The position numbers and the translations under genes are program-made. From an uncultured Tissierellia bacterium (GTDB taxonomy: Bacteria; Bacillota; Clostridia; Tissierellales; Peptoniphilaceae), in the NCBI GenBank assembly GCA_937923265.1, contig CALAJY010000023.1, forward strand, positions 26,071-90,070: DNA of 64,000 nt. The letters are read 5' to 3'. Positions 43,079 to 51,992 of this stretch are shown here, piece after piece. The notes under the pieces were generated by a model. It searched no databases. It saw nothing but the letters and a program-made list of their open reading frames with translations, and was not told where the DNA came from. Each line of letters starts with the position of its first letter. Within the stretch, counting starts at the first letter, position 1.

Positions 43079-43121
43079 AGTGTCCTCCTCATGTTGCTAG
43101 AATTCGCATCTTCTCACGGTT

Positions 43122-43166
43122 GAGCCTCTTCCCTCTTCAAGCAGGGAAACATTTACAAAGAGGCTC
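43122..43166 (-). promoter_or_regulatory. Structured 5' leader hairpin of the rubrerythrin transcript
   Basis: A 9-bp outer stem (43122-43130 with 43158-43166) encloses a second short stem (about 43130-43134 with 43143-43147). The predicted transcript start falls at or within a few bases of its 5' edge, so the mRNA would begin with this hairpin, which may stabilise it or control it. Confidence 0.5.
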
Positions 43167-43171
43167 ACTTT

Positions 43172-43199
43172 ATTCTACCATATCCCAGAATCTTGTAAA
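43172..43199 (-). promoter_or_regulatory. Promoter of rubrerythrin/HPr-like unit
   Basis: On the minus strand TTTACA (43194-43199), 16-base spacer, TAGAAT (43172-43177) preceded by TGG (extended -10). The leader is about 88 bases. Confidence 0.7.
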
Positions 43200-43249
43200 C
43201 CGTCTCAAACTTTAATTTATGAAAACCTTTTTATTCTCCCGCTTAAAGA

Positions 43250-43271
43250 AGGGGAAGGTTTCCCTTCCCCT
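43250..43271 (-). terminator. Terminator of the ferritin gene
   Basis: A perfect 9-bp GC-rich stem (43250-43258 with 43263-43271) and four-base loop, followed on the minus strand by TTCTTT, 15 bases after the ferritin stop codon. Confidence 0.8.
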
Positions 43272-43286
43272 AGGACGTTTCTTCTT

Positions 43287-43763
43287 CTAACGTTGACCTA
43301 GCTTTCCATCTAGGATCAGGAGAGCGCCCCAGTTTCCATGGGCTCTTTCCAGCATGGTGACTAAGGTGTTAAAGTTGTCTTCTTCTTCCACCTGCTCATC
43401 CACAAACCACTGCAACATGGACTCGGCACGCAAATCCTTCTCTTCGCGAGCAAGCTCTACCAGCTTATGGATATTCGCGGTGACTTTTTCCTCATGAGCA
43501 AGGGCCTTCTTAAAAACATCGGTGACATCTTCATAGTCACTAGCGCCGGCTTTCAGATCCCGATAGGTCACCTGATAACCCACATCGCGCAAGAACTTCG
43601 TCATCTTTTCCGCATGCTCCAGCTCTTCTTTTGCCTGTTTCTCCATAAAGTGCATCATGCCCGGTAACGTCTGGTCATCCAACCAAGAAGCCATGGCCAT
43701 GTAAGAGTATCCCGACTCCAGCTCAAAATTCACCTGTTCATTAATTGCATCTAAAATTTTCAT
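43287..43763 (-). CDS. ftn: Ferritin (non-heme iron storage)
   Basis: A 158-residue ferritin with the ferroxidase ligands in N-F-E-L-E-S-G-Y, K-E-E-L-E-H-A-E, and the later E-E-K-V and E-Q-V-E-E-E-D. It forms 24-mer cages that store iron in the cytoplasm. GGGAGG lies seven bases before the ATG. The last residues (G-K-L-G-Q-R) are typical. It is next to, but transcribed apart from, rubrerythrin, a common redox pair in anaerobes. Confidence 0.96.
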   Translation of the reverse strand: MKILDAINEQVNFELESGYSYMAMASWLDDQTLPGMMHFMEKQAKEELEHAEKMTKFLRDVGYQVTYRDLKAGASDYEDVTDVFKKALAHEEKVTANIHKLVELAREEKDLRAESMLQWFVDEQVEEEDNFNTLVTMLERAHGNWGALLILDGKLGQR

Positions 43764-43896
43764 GATAAGCCTCCCTTTTCTATTGCTCCGATCTATTCAT
43801 AGAATCGGTATCTTCCCATACAGGAGTATTTCTACCCTATAAAATGCAAACAAAACAACCAATAGATGGTATTATGGGAGAAGAAAGAAGGTAACC

Positions 43897-45375
43897 ATGA
43901 GACGATATCGGCCCCATGGCCGGCACCCAGCCAACCACCGATCCCGGTCGGCTCTTCGCCGCCGTGCCAAGCAAAAGGCTCCTTCCCAAAGGAACGCCAG
44001 CCGCCCCCCGAAGTATGTTCCCTCTGCTCAGGCGGCTTTCCATATCAAACGACAGAAGCAGAAGAGAAGACGGAGAAGATTCCTCTTTGGCAGTCTCTTT
44101 GCCGTGGCTGTCCTCATTCTCTTTGTTCAGGTACTCTACCCCGAAATCCAAAATCTCATTCGCGGACCCCAAATCACAGAACTCCCCTCCCTGCGCCAGG
44201 AGGCCAATCAGAAGCTCGTCCGGCAGCTCTTGGTCTCGGATACCAGCAAACGGCCCCTGAGCCAGGCGGAAAAAGAAGAGGATGGAAAGGTTCTGAAAGA
44301 GGTCCTGCTGCAAATTCCGGTGGCGAATTCAAAGGCACTTCAAGAGGGCACTTTTGCCAGGGATACCCAGGCTCTTTGGGAATCCCTGGCAAAAAGCAAG
44401 GACGACGAGAGCTTTTTTCAGGATTTACAAAAGCTGCTCTCTTACCTGGGCGATCCGCTCACCCACATGATTCTGCCCAAGGAATACAACCGTCTTCGAA
44501 AAGAACTGGGATTCGGTTTCTTCGAAAATCATTCTCCCTATGCGGCGGCCCTCAATGAGGAGAAGGTCATCGACCGCTATCGTCGCTACCCGGAAGAGGG
44601 AGCCTCTTCCGAGAAGAAGGACGCGCAGGATAAAACAACGACCGAGAAAAAGGGACCCCAACTGCGTCTGGAAAAGGAAGGCAAAATCGCCATCCTCTCC
44701 CACCTGGCCTTTCGCGAAGAGAGTTGGAAGGAGGAAGAGGCAAAGCTCAATGCTCTCCTCTCTCAGGCCGCCTCCTCCAAACTTTTGGTATTGGATTTAA
44801 GAAATACGCAAGGGGATTCCTATCGTTACTGGACCGATCTCCTGCTTCCGAAAATAAGTCGCGCCAAGGGAGCAAGCTCCAACCTCATTTATTTTCCGCA
44901 GGCCTTTGACCGATATGTGGATTACCTTTCCACGGGAGAGAAACTCACCAACTTTAACCTGTCGGAAAAAAGGACCCCTCTGCAGGTACAGGAAAAGCAA
45001 GATAAGAGCTTTGCCACCGAGGGTCTCGCCTATAAAAAGACCTTAACCGTTTCCACGTCGGGGGAGGGAAGCCCCCGATATCTGGGAAGAATCATGATCC
45101 TGGTGGACCACCAAACCGGAGCTTCCGCAGAGTCCTTCGCCCAATTCTGCCAACTCAACCAAATCGCAGAAATCCAAGGGGAAAAAACCGCAGGAACCGG
45201 TTTCGATATCCCGCCCTTCCTCCTATCCCTGCCCCATTCGGGTTTTCTCGTACAGATTCACGGAACGGTCGCAGAAAGTCCGCATGGCGAGCAACTGCAA
45301 CGGGAATCCGCCCTTACTCCGGATCTCCAGCTGAGCGGAAAAGATCTTCTGCAGACACTTTTAGAGAAACAATAG
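43897..45375 (+). CDS. Membrane-anchored S41-family (C-terminal processing-like) peptidase
   Basis: A 492-residue protein with a very basic N-terminus (about 60 residues, many Arg/Lys), one membrane helix (61-84) and an extracytoplasmic part. The C-terminal half (about 280-480) has the S41 tail-protease core: L-V-L-D-L-R-N-T-Q-G-D, then the nucleophile region G-A-S-A-E-S-F-A, then E-K-T-A-G-T-G. A normal PDZ domain is not obvious; an acidic linker (about 235-265) occupies part of that space. AAGAAGG precedes the ATG. It is monocistronic. Target unknown. Confidence 0.8.
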   Translation: MRRYRPHGRHPANHRSRSALRRRAKQKAPSQRNASRPPKYVPSAQAAFHIKRQKQKRRRRRFLFGSLFAVAVLILFVQVLYPEIQNLIRGPQITELPSLRQEANQKLVRQLLVSDTSKRPLSQAEKEEDGKVLKEVLLQIPVANSKALQEGTFARDTQALWESLAKSKDDESFFQDLQKLLSYLGDPLTHMILPKEYNRLRKELGFGFFENHSPYAAALNEEKVIDRYRRYPEEGASSEKKDAQDKTTTEKKGPQLRLEKEGKIAILSHLAFREESWKEEEAKLNALLSQAASSKLLVLDLRNTQGDSYRYWTDLLLPKISRAKGASSNLIYFPQAFDRYVDYLSTGEKLTNFNLSEKRTPLQVQEKQDKSFATEGLAYKKTLTVSTSGEGSPRYLGRIMILVDHQTGASAESFAQFCQLNQIAEIQGEKTAGTGFDIPPFLLSLPHSGFLVQIHGTVAESPHGEQLQRESALTPDLQLSGKDLLQTLLEKQ

Positions 45376-45392
45376 CAACATCATCTTCTGTA

Positions 45393-45428
45393 AAAAAACC
45401 TCCTTCTCACCCGAGAAGGAGGTTTTTT
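45393..45428. terminator. Bidirectional terminator
   Basis: A perfect 16-bp stem (45393-45408 with 45413-45428) with a four-base loop, bounded by A and T runs, between the convergent S41 peptidase and nagB genes. Confidence 0.93.
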
Positions 45429-45455
45429 GCAGGTAATTATCGACCGGGAGAATGC

Positions 45456-46175
45456 CTAGGAAAGGCGACCCGCTGCGGCCCGGTCCACAATCAAGAGGCA
45501 GTTCGGATGCATGAGAAGCATCGTGGCAGGGCATTTTGTGGTGATCTGTTCGCCGTCCAGGAGGCGAGATACCGCTTCCGCCTTATCCGCTCCACTTGCC
45601 AACAGGAGAATTTTTTTTGCCTTCATGATGGAGCCCAACCCCATCGAGATTGCCCGGGTGGGAACATCCTCTTTCCGATCAAAGAATCTGGAGTTTGCCT
45701 CAATGGTAGAGGGTGTTAATTGAACCTGGGAGGTCTTCACGTTCAGGGCCTCTGCGGGCTCATTAAAAGCAATGTGCCCATTGCGACCGATTCCCAAAAT
45801 CTGAAGGTCCACGTAACCCACCCGGCGAAGCTGCTCATCATAATCCAACTCGCCTTCCTCCACAAGATGGGGAAAATGGATGGCCGAGGGACGGATGTTG
45901 ATCCCCTGAAAAAGCTGTTCCTGCATGAAGGAATGATAGCTCTGGGGATTTTTCTCATCGATTCCCAGGTACTCATCCAGATTAAAGCTTTGCACCTGAG
46001 AGAAGTCGAGCTTTCCTTCCCGATACGCCCGGACCAAGCGCCGGTAGAGACCAATCGGTGTCGATCCCGTAGCGAGACCTAAAATGGCATCGTTTTTTTG
46101 ATGGAGAAGCCGGTCCACCTGTTCAAAGGCCTTTTGTGACATCTCGTCGTAGTCTGCTCCCATAATTACTTCCAT
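45456..46175 (-). CDS. nagB: Glucosamine-6-phosphate deaminase
   Basis: A 239-residue enzyme with G-L-A-T-G-S-T-P near 37, N-L-D-E-Y around 65-70, and the active-site G-I-G-x-N-G-H-I-A-F-N-E-P near 130. It converts glucosamine-6-phosphate to fructose-6-phosphate and ammonia. ATG at 46175 is chosen since AGGAAAG lies before it. No nagA is beside it. Confidence 0.96.
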   Translation of the reverse strand: MEVIMGADYDEMSQKAFEQVDRLLHQKNDAILGLATGSTPIGLYRRLVRAYREGKLDFSQVQSFNLDEYLGIDEKNPQSYHSFMQEQLFQGINIRPSAIHFPHLVEEGELDYDEQLRRVGYVDLQILGIGRNGHIAFNEPAEALNVKTSQVQLTPSTIEANSRFFDRKEDVPTRAISMGLGSIMKAKKILLLASGADKAEAVSRLLDGEQITTKCPATMLLMHPNCLLIVDRAAAGRLS

Positions 46176-46254
46176 GGTATCTTTCCTTTCTAAATTCATT
46201 GCTATTTACCAAGAATATTGTATCCCAACTCGCTCCAAAAGGAGATGATAAAAA

Positions 46255-46273
46255 GGAGAGGCAGAGCCTCTCC
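46255..46273 (-). terminator. Terminator of the PIN-TRAM gene
   Basis: A perfect 8-bp stem (46255-46262 with 46266-46273), loop AGA, followed on the minus strand by TTTTT, 20 bases after the stop codon. Confidence 0.88.
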
Positions 46274-46292
46274 AAGATAAGATCAAATAAAA

Positions 46293-47411
46293 TTAGGAAA
46301 CAATCTTTGCAAAGATCATCTTGCCCGCCGAGGTCTGATACACCGAAGTCACCGCGGCATGAACCGTATCGCCCACGCGCTTTTCGCCGTCTTCAATTAC
46401 AATCATCGTCCCATCCGAAAGGTATCCCAGTCCTTGCCCCGGTTGCGAGCCTTCGCGAATGATCTGCACGTCAAGCTCATCTCCCGGAATCAGGACCGGC
46501 TTTAAAGCATTCGCCAAGTCATTCACATTTAATACGGGAATCTCTTGTACCGTTGCCACCTTATTTAAATTATAGTCATTGGTCACGATCGCTCCTTGGT
46601 ACTGCTTCGTGAGGATGAGAAGCTTTGCGTCCACTTCCTTGGCCTTACGAATCACGGAGTCATCCACAATCACCTGGTCGCCAACCTCTTCCTGCAGCTT
46701 GTGAACCCGATCCAGACCCCGTCTTCCCCGTTCCCGGCGAAGCGCATCCGAGGAATCCGAAATATATTGCAGTTCCTCCAAGACGTAATGGGTAATCACG
46801 AACGGTCCTTCCAAAAAGCCGGTCTGTATTACTTGAAAAATCCTCCCATCGATGATGACTGAGGTATCCAGAATCTTGGGAAGCGCCTTGCCTGCTTTGT
46901 CCCTCTCGCCGACCGATTTTTTCTCTTTTTTACTCTGTCTCTTCTCTTCATCGCTGTGCTTGAGTTGACTGAATAGGGATTTAATCTCTTCTCGATTTCG
47001 AAGTGCGATCCGAATGCCCAACACGCCAAAAAAAACATAGATGAGGACGGCAATGAGGACGCCGATCGAATTTCCCACGTAGCTTACGCTCAAGGCAAGC
47101 ACGGGTCGAGAAACCAAACCTGCAACAATAAGGCCAATGACGAGACCTCCTGTGCCAATCAGAACCTCTGTGAGTGGAACGACTTCCATCTTCGAATAGA
47201 TGGTATCAAACCCCTCCTTCATCCGACTGGCTAAGGGTTTGGACACTGCGAAAAGCAGCAAATAGCCCACAAGTCCACCTATAACCAGAAGAGCGATCCG
47301 CATGTTTGCAGACAGCCCGTCTAAGACGCCCCAGAATCGAAGCAAGCTTACGAATCCGATTCCAAGACCCGCACCGATCAAAGAAAACAGAAGTCGTAAC
47401 ACTCTACGCAT
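46293..47411 (-). CDS. YacL-like PIN/TRAM membrane protein
   Basis: A 372-residue protein with four membrane helices in residues 1-140, a basic linker, then a PIN domain (L-D-T-S-V-I-I-D-G-R at about 182, with later D and N-D-Y-N-L acids) and a C-terminal TRAM domain (about 305-370). This is the layout of YacL of Bacillus, a membrane PIN protein of unclear RNA-related role, which lies next to carD-, radA- and disA-type genes there as well. AGGAGG precedes the ATG. Confidence 0.9.
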   Translation of the reverse strand: MRRVLRLLFSLIGAGLGIGFVSLLRFWGVLDGLSANMRIALLVIGGLVGYLLLFAVSKPLASRMKEGFDTIYSKMEVVPLTEVLIGTGGLVIGLIVAGLVSRPVLALSVSYVGNSIGVLIAVLIYVFFGVLGIRIALRNREEIKSLFSQLKHSDEEKRQSKKEKKSVGERDKAGKALPKILDTSVIIDGRIFQVIQTGFLEGPFVITHYVLEELQYISDSSDALRRERGRRGLDRVHKLQEEVGDQVIVDDSVIRKAKEVDAKLLILTKQYQGAIVTNDYNLNKVATVQEIPVLNVNDLANALKPVLIPGDELDVQIIREGSQPGQGLGYLSDGTMIVIEDGEKRVGDTVHAAVTSVYQTSAGKMIFAKIVS

Positions 47412-47465
47412 GCTTCCTCCTTTGCAATGATGGTATCCGGTAGCTTTTGATTTTGAAAATAGGAA

Positions 47466-47491
47466 AAGCGGAAATTTTTACACTTCCGCTT
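47466..47491 (-). terminator. Terminator of carD
   Basis: An 8-bp stem (47466-47473 with 47484-47491), 10-base loop, followed by TTTTCC on the minus strand, about 40 bases after the carD stop codon. Confidence 0.5.
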
Positions 47492-47531
47492 AGCTTATTG
47501 TATCTTATTTTTGATTTTGCGTATATATGTA

Positions 47532-48047
47532 CTACGCTTCCTCGCCGATTTCGTCCAAGTCCTCATCGATGGAAATTGCCTCATCGATCATGTCCTGCGC
47601 CTCCTCAACGGACATTGATCCCGCAATAATCAATTCGGATACCAACATCTTTTTGGTGTTATTCAACATTTTCTTTTCCGAGGTAGATAAGCCCCTCTCC
47701 ATATCCCGAACCTGAAGATTGCGAATAATCTCCGCCATTTCGAAGGGGTCTCCGGTCTTCAAGTTCTCCAGATTTTCCCGATAACGCTGGCTCCAATTAT
47801 TGGACATCTTTGTTGACTCGGAGCGGAGAATTTCCATCACCTTTTGTCCATCCTCTTTGCTCATCACCGACCGAATCCCGATACTTTCAATGTTTTTTAC
47901 AGGAATGGAAATACGAATATTGGCAATCGGCATCTTCAAAATATAGAATTGGTAATCTTCACCTAAGAGCTCTTTGGTCTCGATACCGACAATCGTTCCC
48001 GCTCCCTGCATGGGATAGACGACACGATCGCCCACTTGATACATCAT
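47532..48047 (-). CDS. carD: CarD/CdnL-family transcription regulator
   Basis: A 171-residue protein. The N-terminal 65 residues are the RNA-polymerase-interacting Tudor-like domain (V-G-D-R-V-V-Y-P-M-Q-G-A-G and Y-Y/F-I-L-K-M-P), and the C-terminal part is helical with N-N-W-S-Q-R-Y-R-E-N and R-D-L/M-x-R-G-L-S. CarD proteins bind the polymerase beta subunit and stabilise open complexes, often at rRNA promoters. GGAAGG precedes the ATG. Two good promoters lie upstream. Confidence 0.95.
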   Translation of the reverse strand: MMYQVGDRVVYPMQGAGTIVGIETKELLGEDYQFYILKMPIANIRISIPVKNIESIGIRSVMSKEDGQKVMEILRSESTKMSNNWSQRYRENLENLKTGDPFEMAEIIRNLQVRDMERGLSTSEKKMLNNTKKMLVSELIIAGSMSVEEAQDMIDEAISIDEDLDEIGEEA

Positions 48048-48075
48048 AGCACCTTCCTCTCTTCACTCCAATTCT

Positions 48076-48104
48076 AGTATAACCGATTTATTAAATTTAA
48101 GCAA
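48076..48104 (-). promoter_or_regulatory. carD promoter P2 (near)
   Basis: TTGCTT (48099-48104), 17-base spacer, TATACT (48076-48081) on the minus strand, about 20 bases upstream of the ribosome site. Confidence 0.65.
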
Positions 48105-48111
48105 AAGCATT

Positions 48112-48140
48112 ATCATATCGAAAGGATCTGTACTCGTCAA
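48112..48140 (-). promoter_or_regulatory. carD promoter P1 (far)
   Basis: TTGACG (48135-48140), 17-base spacer, TATGAT (48112-48117) on the minus strand; both boxes match 5 of 6. Confidence 0.7.
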
Positions 48141-48159
48141 CTATAAAAGGCGATTTCTT

Positions 48160-49536
48160 TCACTTTTTCGTTTTCATGAGGGCAAGCAGGGCCGGCAAAC
48201 TTTCCGGTCGATAGACACGGATTCCTTCCTGGGTGGACTCTTTTCCTCTTCCGCCAAGAAAAACCCGCTCAAATCCCATGCGAGCCAGTTCCCGAATTCT
48301 TCGCTCCTCTTCTCGTACCGGCTTGAGTTCTCCCGTAAGGCCGACTTCCGCCAAAAAGGCATCCTTCGCCGAAAGGGAAAACTGGTCATGGGAAGAGGCA
48401 ATCGACATAACCACCGCGAGATCACAGCATTTCTCTCGAATTGCCAAGCCCCCCGTTACTTTAATCACCACATTGCTCCGGTACATGGGATAGCCCGCCT
48501 TTTGTTGGAGGATGGCAACCAGGGTGTTCAGCTCATCCCTGCGCATGCTGTCTCCGATCCGTGTGGGATAATTTTCATAGCAGGGGGATACCAGCGCTTC
48601 GATTTCGATCGGTATATAGCGAGACCCCTGCTTTTGCAGGGAGATCGCGGAGCCCGGAACCTGGTTTCTTCGTCCGCTGATAAAGAGACCATAGGGGTCC
48701 GTGACCTGGGTCAGCCCTCGTTCTCCCATCTGAAAAAGGCCCACTTCCCCGGTGTAACCGAAGCGATTCTTGCTGGAGCGCAAAATTCTAAGTGATTCTT
48801 CCTCGCCGGCCTCTAGGTAAAGGACGGTATCCACGAGATGCTCCAGGGTTCTAAGACCCGCCATCTCATCCCCTTTGGTCATGTGGCCCACAAGGAAGGC
48901 CGCCATGGGATGGGCGGGATCCTTGCAGAGATCCACCGTCTCCGCAGTGACCTGAACCGTTTGGGTGGGGCTGCCTTGGCGCTGGGGCAATTCCTCTAAG
49001 GCCAATGTCTGGATGCTGTCCATGACCAAGACCTGCGGATGAAGCTTACGGACCGCCGCCATCACATCCTCCATGGAATTCCCGGAGAGCAGATAGAGCT
49101 TCTCTCCGATATGCGGGAGGATCCGCAGTGCCCGATTTTTGACCTGAGAGGCGCTCTCCTCACCGGAAACATAGAGGCAGGGGATGTCCCGCTCTGCAAA
49201 TGCCCCCAAAAGCTGAAGAAGCAGGGTGGACTTCCCCGCCCCCGGCTTTGCCGTGAGCATGGTCACGCTGTCTTTCACCAGGCCTCCTCCCAACACGCGG
49301 TTGAGTTCCTGCATGCCGGTGTCCAGCCTCTGACCTTCTTTCACCGAAACCTGAAAAAGGGGAGTCGGTTGGACTCCCCCTCTCCGGTCGCTTCCCTTCG
49401 CCTGCCCCTTCGCCCGGGACCGATCCACCATTACTTCTTCCATGGTCCCCCAGGCACCACAGGCGGAGCACTTACCGGTCCAGCCTGACTCTTCATGACC
49501 ACATTCCGAGCAAACATAGCGAATACGACCTGTCAT
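48160..49536 (-). CDS. radA: DNA repair protein RadA
   Basis: A 458-residue RecA-like helicase of recombination. An N-terminal zinc finger (C-S-E-C and C-S-A-C, residues 9-27) is followed by Walker A (K-P-G-A-G-K-S-T, about 100), the RadA motif K-N-R-F-G (about 255) and a C-terminal Lon-protease-like domain. Its ATG overlaps the clpC stop by four bases. The clpC-radA order is usual in Bacillota. Confidence 0.97.
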   Translation of the reverse strand: MTGRIRYVCSECGHEESGWTGKCSACGAWGTMEEVMVDRSRAKGQAKGSDRRGGVQPTPLFQVSVKEGQRLDTGMQELNRVLGGGLVKDSVTMLTAKPGAGKSTLLLQLLGAFAERDIPCLYVSGEESASQVKNRALRILPHIGEKLYLLSGNSMEDVMAAVRKLHPQVLVMDSIQTLALEELPQRQGSPTQTVQVTAETVDLCKDPAHPMAAFLVGHMTKGDEMAGLRTLEHLVDTVLYLEAGEEESLRILRSSKNRFGYTGEVGLFQMGERGLTQVTDPYGLFISGRRNQVPGSAISLQKQGSRYIPIEIEALVSPCYENYPTRIGDSMRRDELNTLVAILQQKAGYPMYRSNVVIKVTGGLAIREKCCDLAVVMSIASSHDQFSLSAKDAFLAEVGLTGELKPVREEERRIRELARMGFERVFLGGRGKESTQEGIRVYRPESLPALLALMKTKK

Positions 49537-51992
49537 TCTGTTTCCTTTCCCTTCGTTGCCATCTTCGTTTCCCGCGGCGCCGGCTTCTTATTTTTTGGGG
49601 AGGCTTCCTTCTCTTCGATGCTGATCTCCCCCTGGCGAATGCAGAGCTCATAGTGCTTCTTGGGGCTGAGTTCTTTCGCGAGAATGCGCTCCGCCAAAAG
49701 GTCCTCCACCCTGGAGCGAAGATCCCGTTCCAGGGGTCGTGCGCCAAATTCCGGCTTATACGACTCCTTGGCGAGGAGCTGGACCACCGCATCGGTAAAG
49801 GTCATGTGGTAGCCGATCTCCTCGATCCGCTGCATCAGTTCCTCCATCAACAAGCGGGCGATGTGACGAATGGATTGCTGACTCAAGCGGTGGAAGACCA
49901 CCACATCATCCAAGCGGTTCAGGAATTCCGGCCGGAAGCTCTTCTTGAGCTCCTCGTGAACAATTTCCTTCATGGACTCGTACTCGTCTTCCGCCACATC
50001 CTCTTCCACGCCAAAGCCCAGCCGTCGGCTCTGCTCCAGCCTGCCCGCTCCGACGTTTGAGGTCATGATGATGACCGTGTTTCGGAAGTCGACCGTTCTC
50101 CCCTGGCTATCCGTCAGCCGACCATCATCGAGCACCTGCAGGAGCAGGTTAAAGACATCGGGATGGGCCTTTTCAATCTCGTCAAAGAGAATCACGGAGT
50201 AGGGCTTGGACCGAACGGCTTCGGTCAGTTGGCCTCCTTCTTCATAGCCAACATAGCCCGGCGCCGCCCCTACCAGCCGGGAAACGCTATACTTCTCCAT
50301 GTATTCCGACATATCGATCCGGATCATGTTTTCTTCGGCCCCAAAGAGGGAGGCCGCAATCTGCTTTGCCAGGAAGGTTTTCCCCACCCCGGTGGGTCCC
50401 ACAAAGATGAAGGAGCCGATCGGCCGCTTCGGGGATTTCAGCCCCACACGAGCCCGCTTCAGGGCGGAAGCAACGGTATCCACGGCATAATCTTGCCCGA
50501 TGACCCGGTTCTTCAGTTCCCGGGAGAGGTGTAAATACCGATCCGTTTCTTTTTCCGTCAGCTTGGTAATCGGCACATGGGCCCACTGAGAAACGATATC
50601 TGCAATCTGTTCAAAGTCGATGGTCGGCCAGGGAGCTTCCTCCCCCTCTCCTTGCTTCGCCGCCTCCGTATGGCTGCTCTCCAGATTTCTGAGCTCATCC
50701 CGATACAGGGCAGCCTTCTCAAAGTCCTGTGTGAGCACCGCCTGCGTCTTCTCTTCCTCCAGCTCTTTCTTTCTGCGCTCATAGCGCAGGGTTTCCTCGG
50801 GAACAACGAAACTCTTGACATGGACCCGTGCCAGGGCTTCATCGATTACGTCAATTGCCTTATCCGGTAAATATCGGTCCGTCAAATACCGATCCGTGAG
50901 GCGCGTTGCCGCATCGATCGCTTCCTCGGAGATGCGCACATGGTGAAAGTCCTCATACTTCGGTCGAATCCCCTCCAAAATGCGCACCGTTTCCTCGGGG
51001 GTCGGCTCTTCCACCACCACCGGCTGAAAGCGCCGCTCCAGGGCCTCATCCTTCTCAATCTTCTTGCGATATTCCGAGATGGTGGTCGCCCCGATGAGCT
51101 GCAGGTTGCCCTTGGAAAGGGCGGGCTTCAGAATATTGGAGGCATCTAAAGAGCCCTCCGCACTCCCCGCACCGATAATGGTGTGAAGCTCATCGATAAA
51201 TACCAAGGTGTTATCCTTCTCCAGGAGCTCTTGAATCGTATCATTCAACCGCTGTTCAAAATCCCCCCGATATTTGGTTCCTGCCACCATCGAGGACATA
51301 TCGATGGAGTAAATCACCTTGTTCCGCATAATATCTGGGATATCCCCGCTGACAATCCGCTGGGCAAGGCCCTCCGCAATCGCGGTTTTCCCGACTCCGG
51401 GATCTCCAATTAGAACCGGGTTATTCTTCGTCCGCCGAGAGAGGATCTGAATCACCCGATTGATCTCCCGATCCCTTTCAATCACCGGGTCGATCTTTCC
51501 TTCCTCCGCCAACCGATTTAAATTCTTCCCGTACTTTTCCAGATTGCTTTCCCGGTCATGGTCCTTTGCTTGCTGCAATTCCAAGGTCAGGTACTGGTAA
51601 ATCTGTTTTCGGTCCACTTCCGCCAGGGACAACATAATAAAGGCGTAGCTTCTTGGCGAATTTAGAATAGCAAACAGGACATACTCGGCGTAAATCTCTT
51701 TTTCCCCATTTTGTAGGGCAATCTGCCGGCTCTGTTCCAAAAGCTGTCTCGTTTCGGGAGACGTGGTCTTCGCCGGGCTCACGGCATTCTGTGTTCCCAG
51801 GCTCTGGTCGACCAAACTGCGCAGGGTGCTATAATTCGCCCCCGCATGAAAAAGGGCCTGCGTTTCCGGCCCTCCGGATTTCATCATTGCCAGAAGAAGA
51901 TGCTCCGTCCCAATGAACTCGTGGCGGAAGGAATGGCACTCTTCCGCTGCCACTTGCATCAACTGCTGGATTGGTGTTCTCTTAGACTCCAT
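49533..51992 (-). CDS. clpC: ATP-dependent Clp protease ATPase subunit ClpC
   Basis: An 819-residue AAA+ unfoldase. Clp N-domain repeats occupy residues 1-145; AAA1 has G-D-P-G-V-G-K-T (about 200) and AAA2 G-P-T-G-V-G-K-T (about 530); the middle part is UVR-like and helical. Start ATG at 51992 has AAGGA seven bases upstream; the ATG seven codons earlier lies at the mcsA stop and has no site. It overlaps mcsA by 11 bases. With ClpP it degrades marked proteins; McsA acts as adaptor. Confidence 0.97.
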   Translation of the reverse strand: MESKRTPIQQLMQVAAEECHSFRHEFIGTEHLLLAMMKSGGPETQALFHAGANYSTLRSLVDQSLGTQNAVSPAKTTSPETRQLLEQSRQIALQNGEKEIYAEYVLFAILNSPRSYAFIMLSLAEVDRKQIYQYLTLELQQAKDHDRESNLEKYGKNLNRLAEEGKIDPVIERDREINRVIQILSRRTKNNPVLIGDPGVGKTAIAEGLAQRIVSGDIPDIMRNKVIYSIDMSSMVAGTKYRGDFEQRLNDTIQELLEKDNTLVFIDELHTIIGAGSAEGSLDASNILKPALSKGNLQLIGATTISEYRKKIEKDEALERRFQPVVVEEPTPEETVRILEGIRPKYEDFHHVRISEEAIDAATRLTDRYLTDRYLPDKAIDVIDEALARVHVKSFVVPEETLRYERRKKELEEEKTQAVLTQDFEKAALYRDELRNLESSHTEAAKQGEGEEAPWPTIDFEQIADIVSQWAHVPITKLTEKETDRYLHLSRELKNRVIGQDYAVDTVASALKRARVGLKSPKRPIGSFIFVGPTGVGKTFLAKQIAASLFGAEENMIRIDMSEYMEKYSVSRLVGAAPGYVGYEEGGQLTEAVRSKPYSVILFDEIEKAHPDVFNLLLQVLDDGRLTDSQGRTVDFRNTVIIMTSNVGAGRLEQSRRLGFGVEEDVAEDEYESMKEIVHEELKKSFRPEFLNRLDDVVVFHRLSQQSIRHIARLLMEELMQRIEEIGYHMTFTDAVVQLLAKESYKPEFGARPLERDLRSRVEDLLAERILAKELSPKKHYELCIRQGEISIEEKEASPKNKKPAPRETKMATKGKETE

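Noticed and set aside
43866..44558. Alternative plus-strand frame overlapping the S41 peptidase start
   Set aside because: The frame at 43897 has the ribosome site, the membrane helix and the peptidase motifs; the alternative is low-complexity and Pro/Gly-rich.
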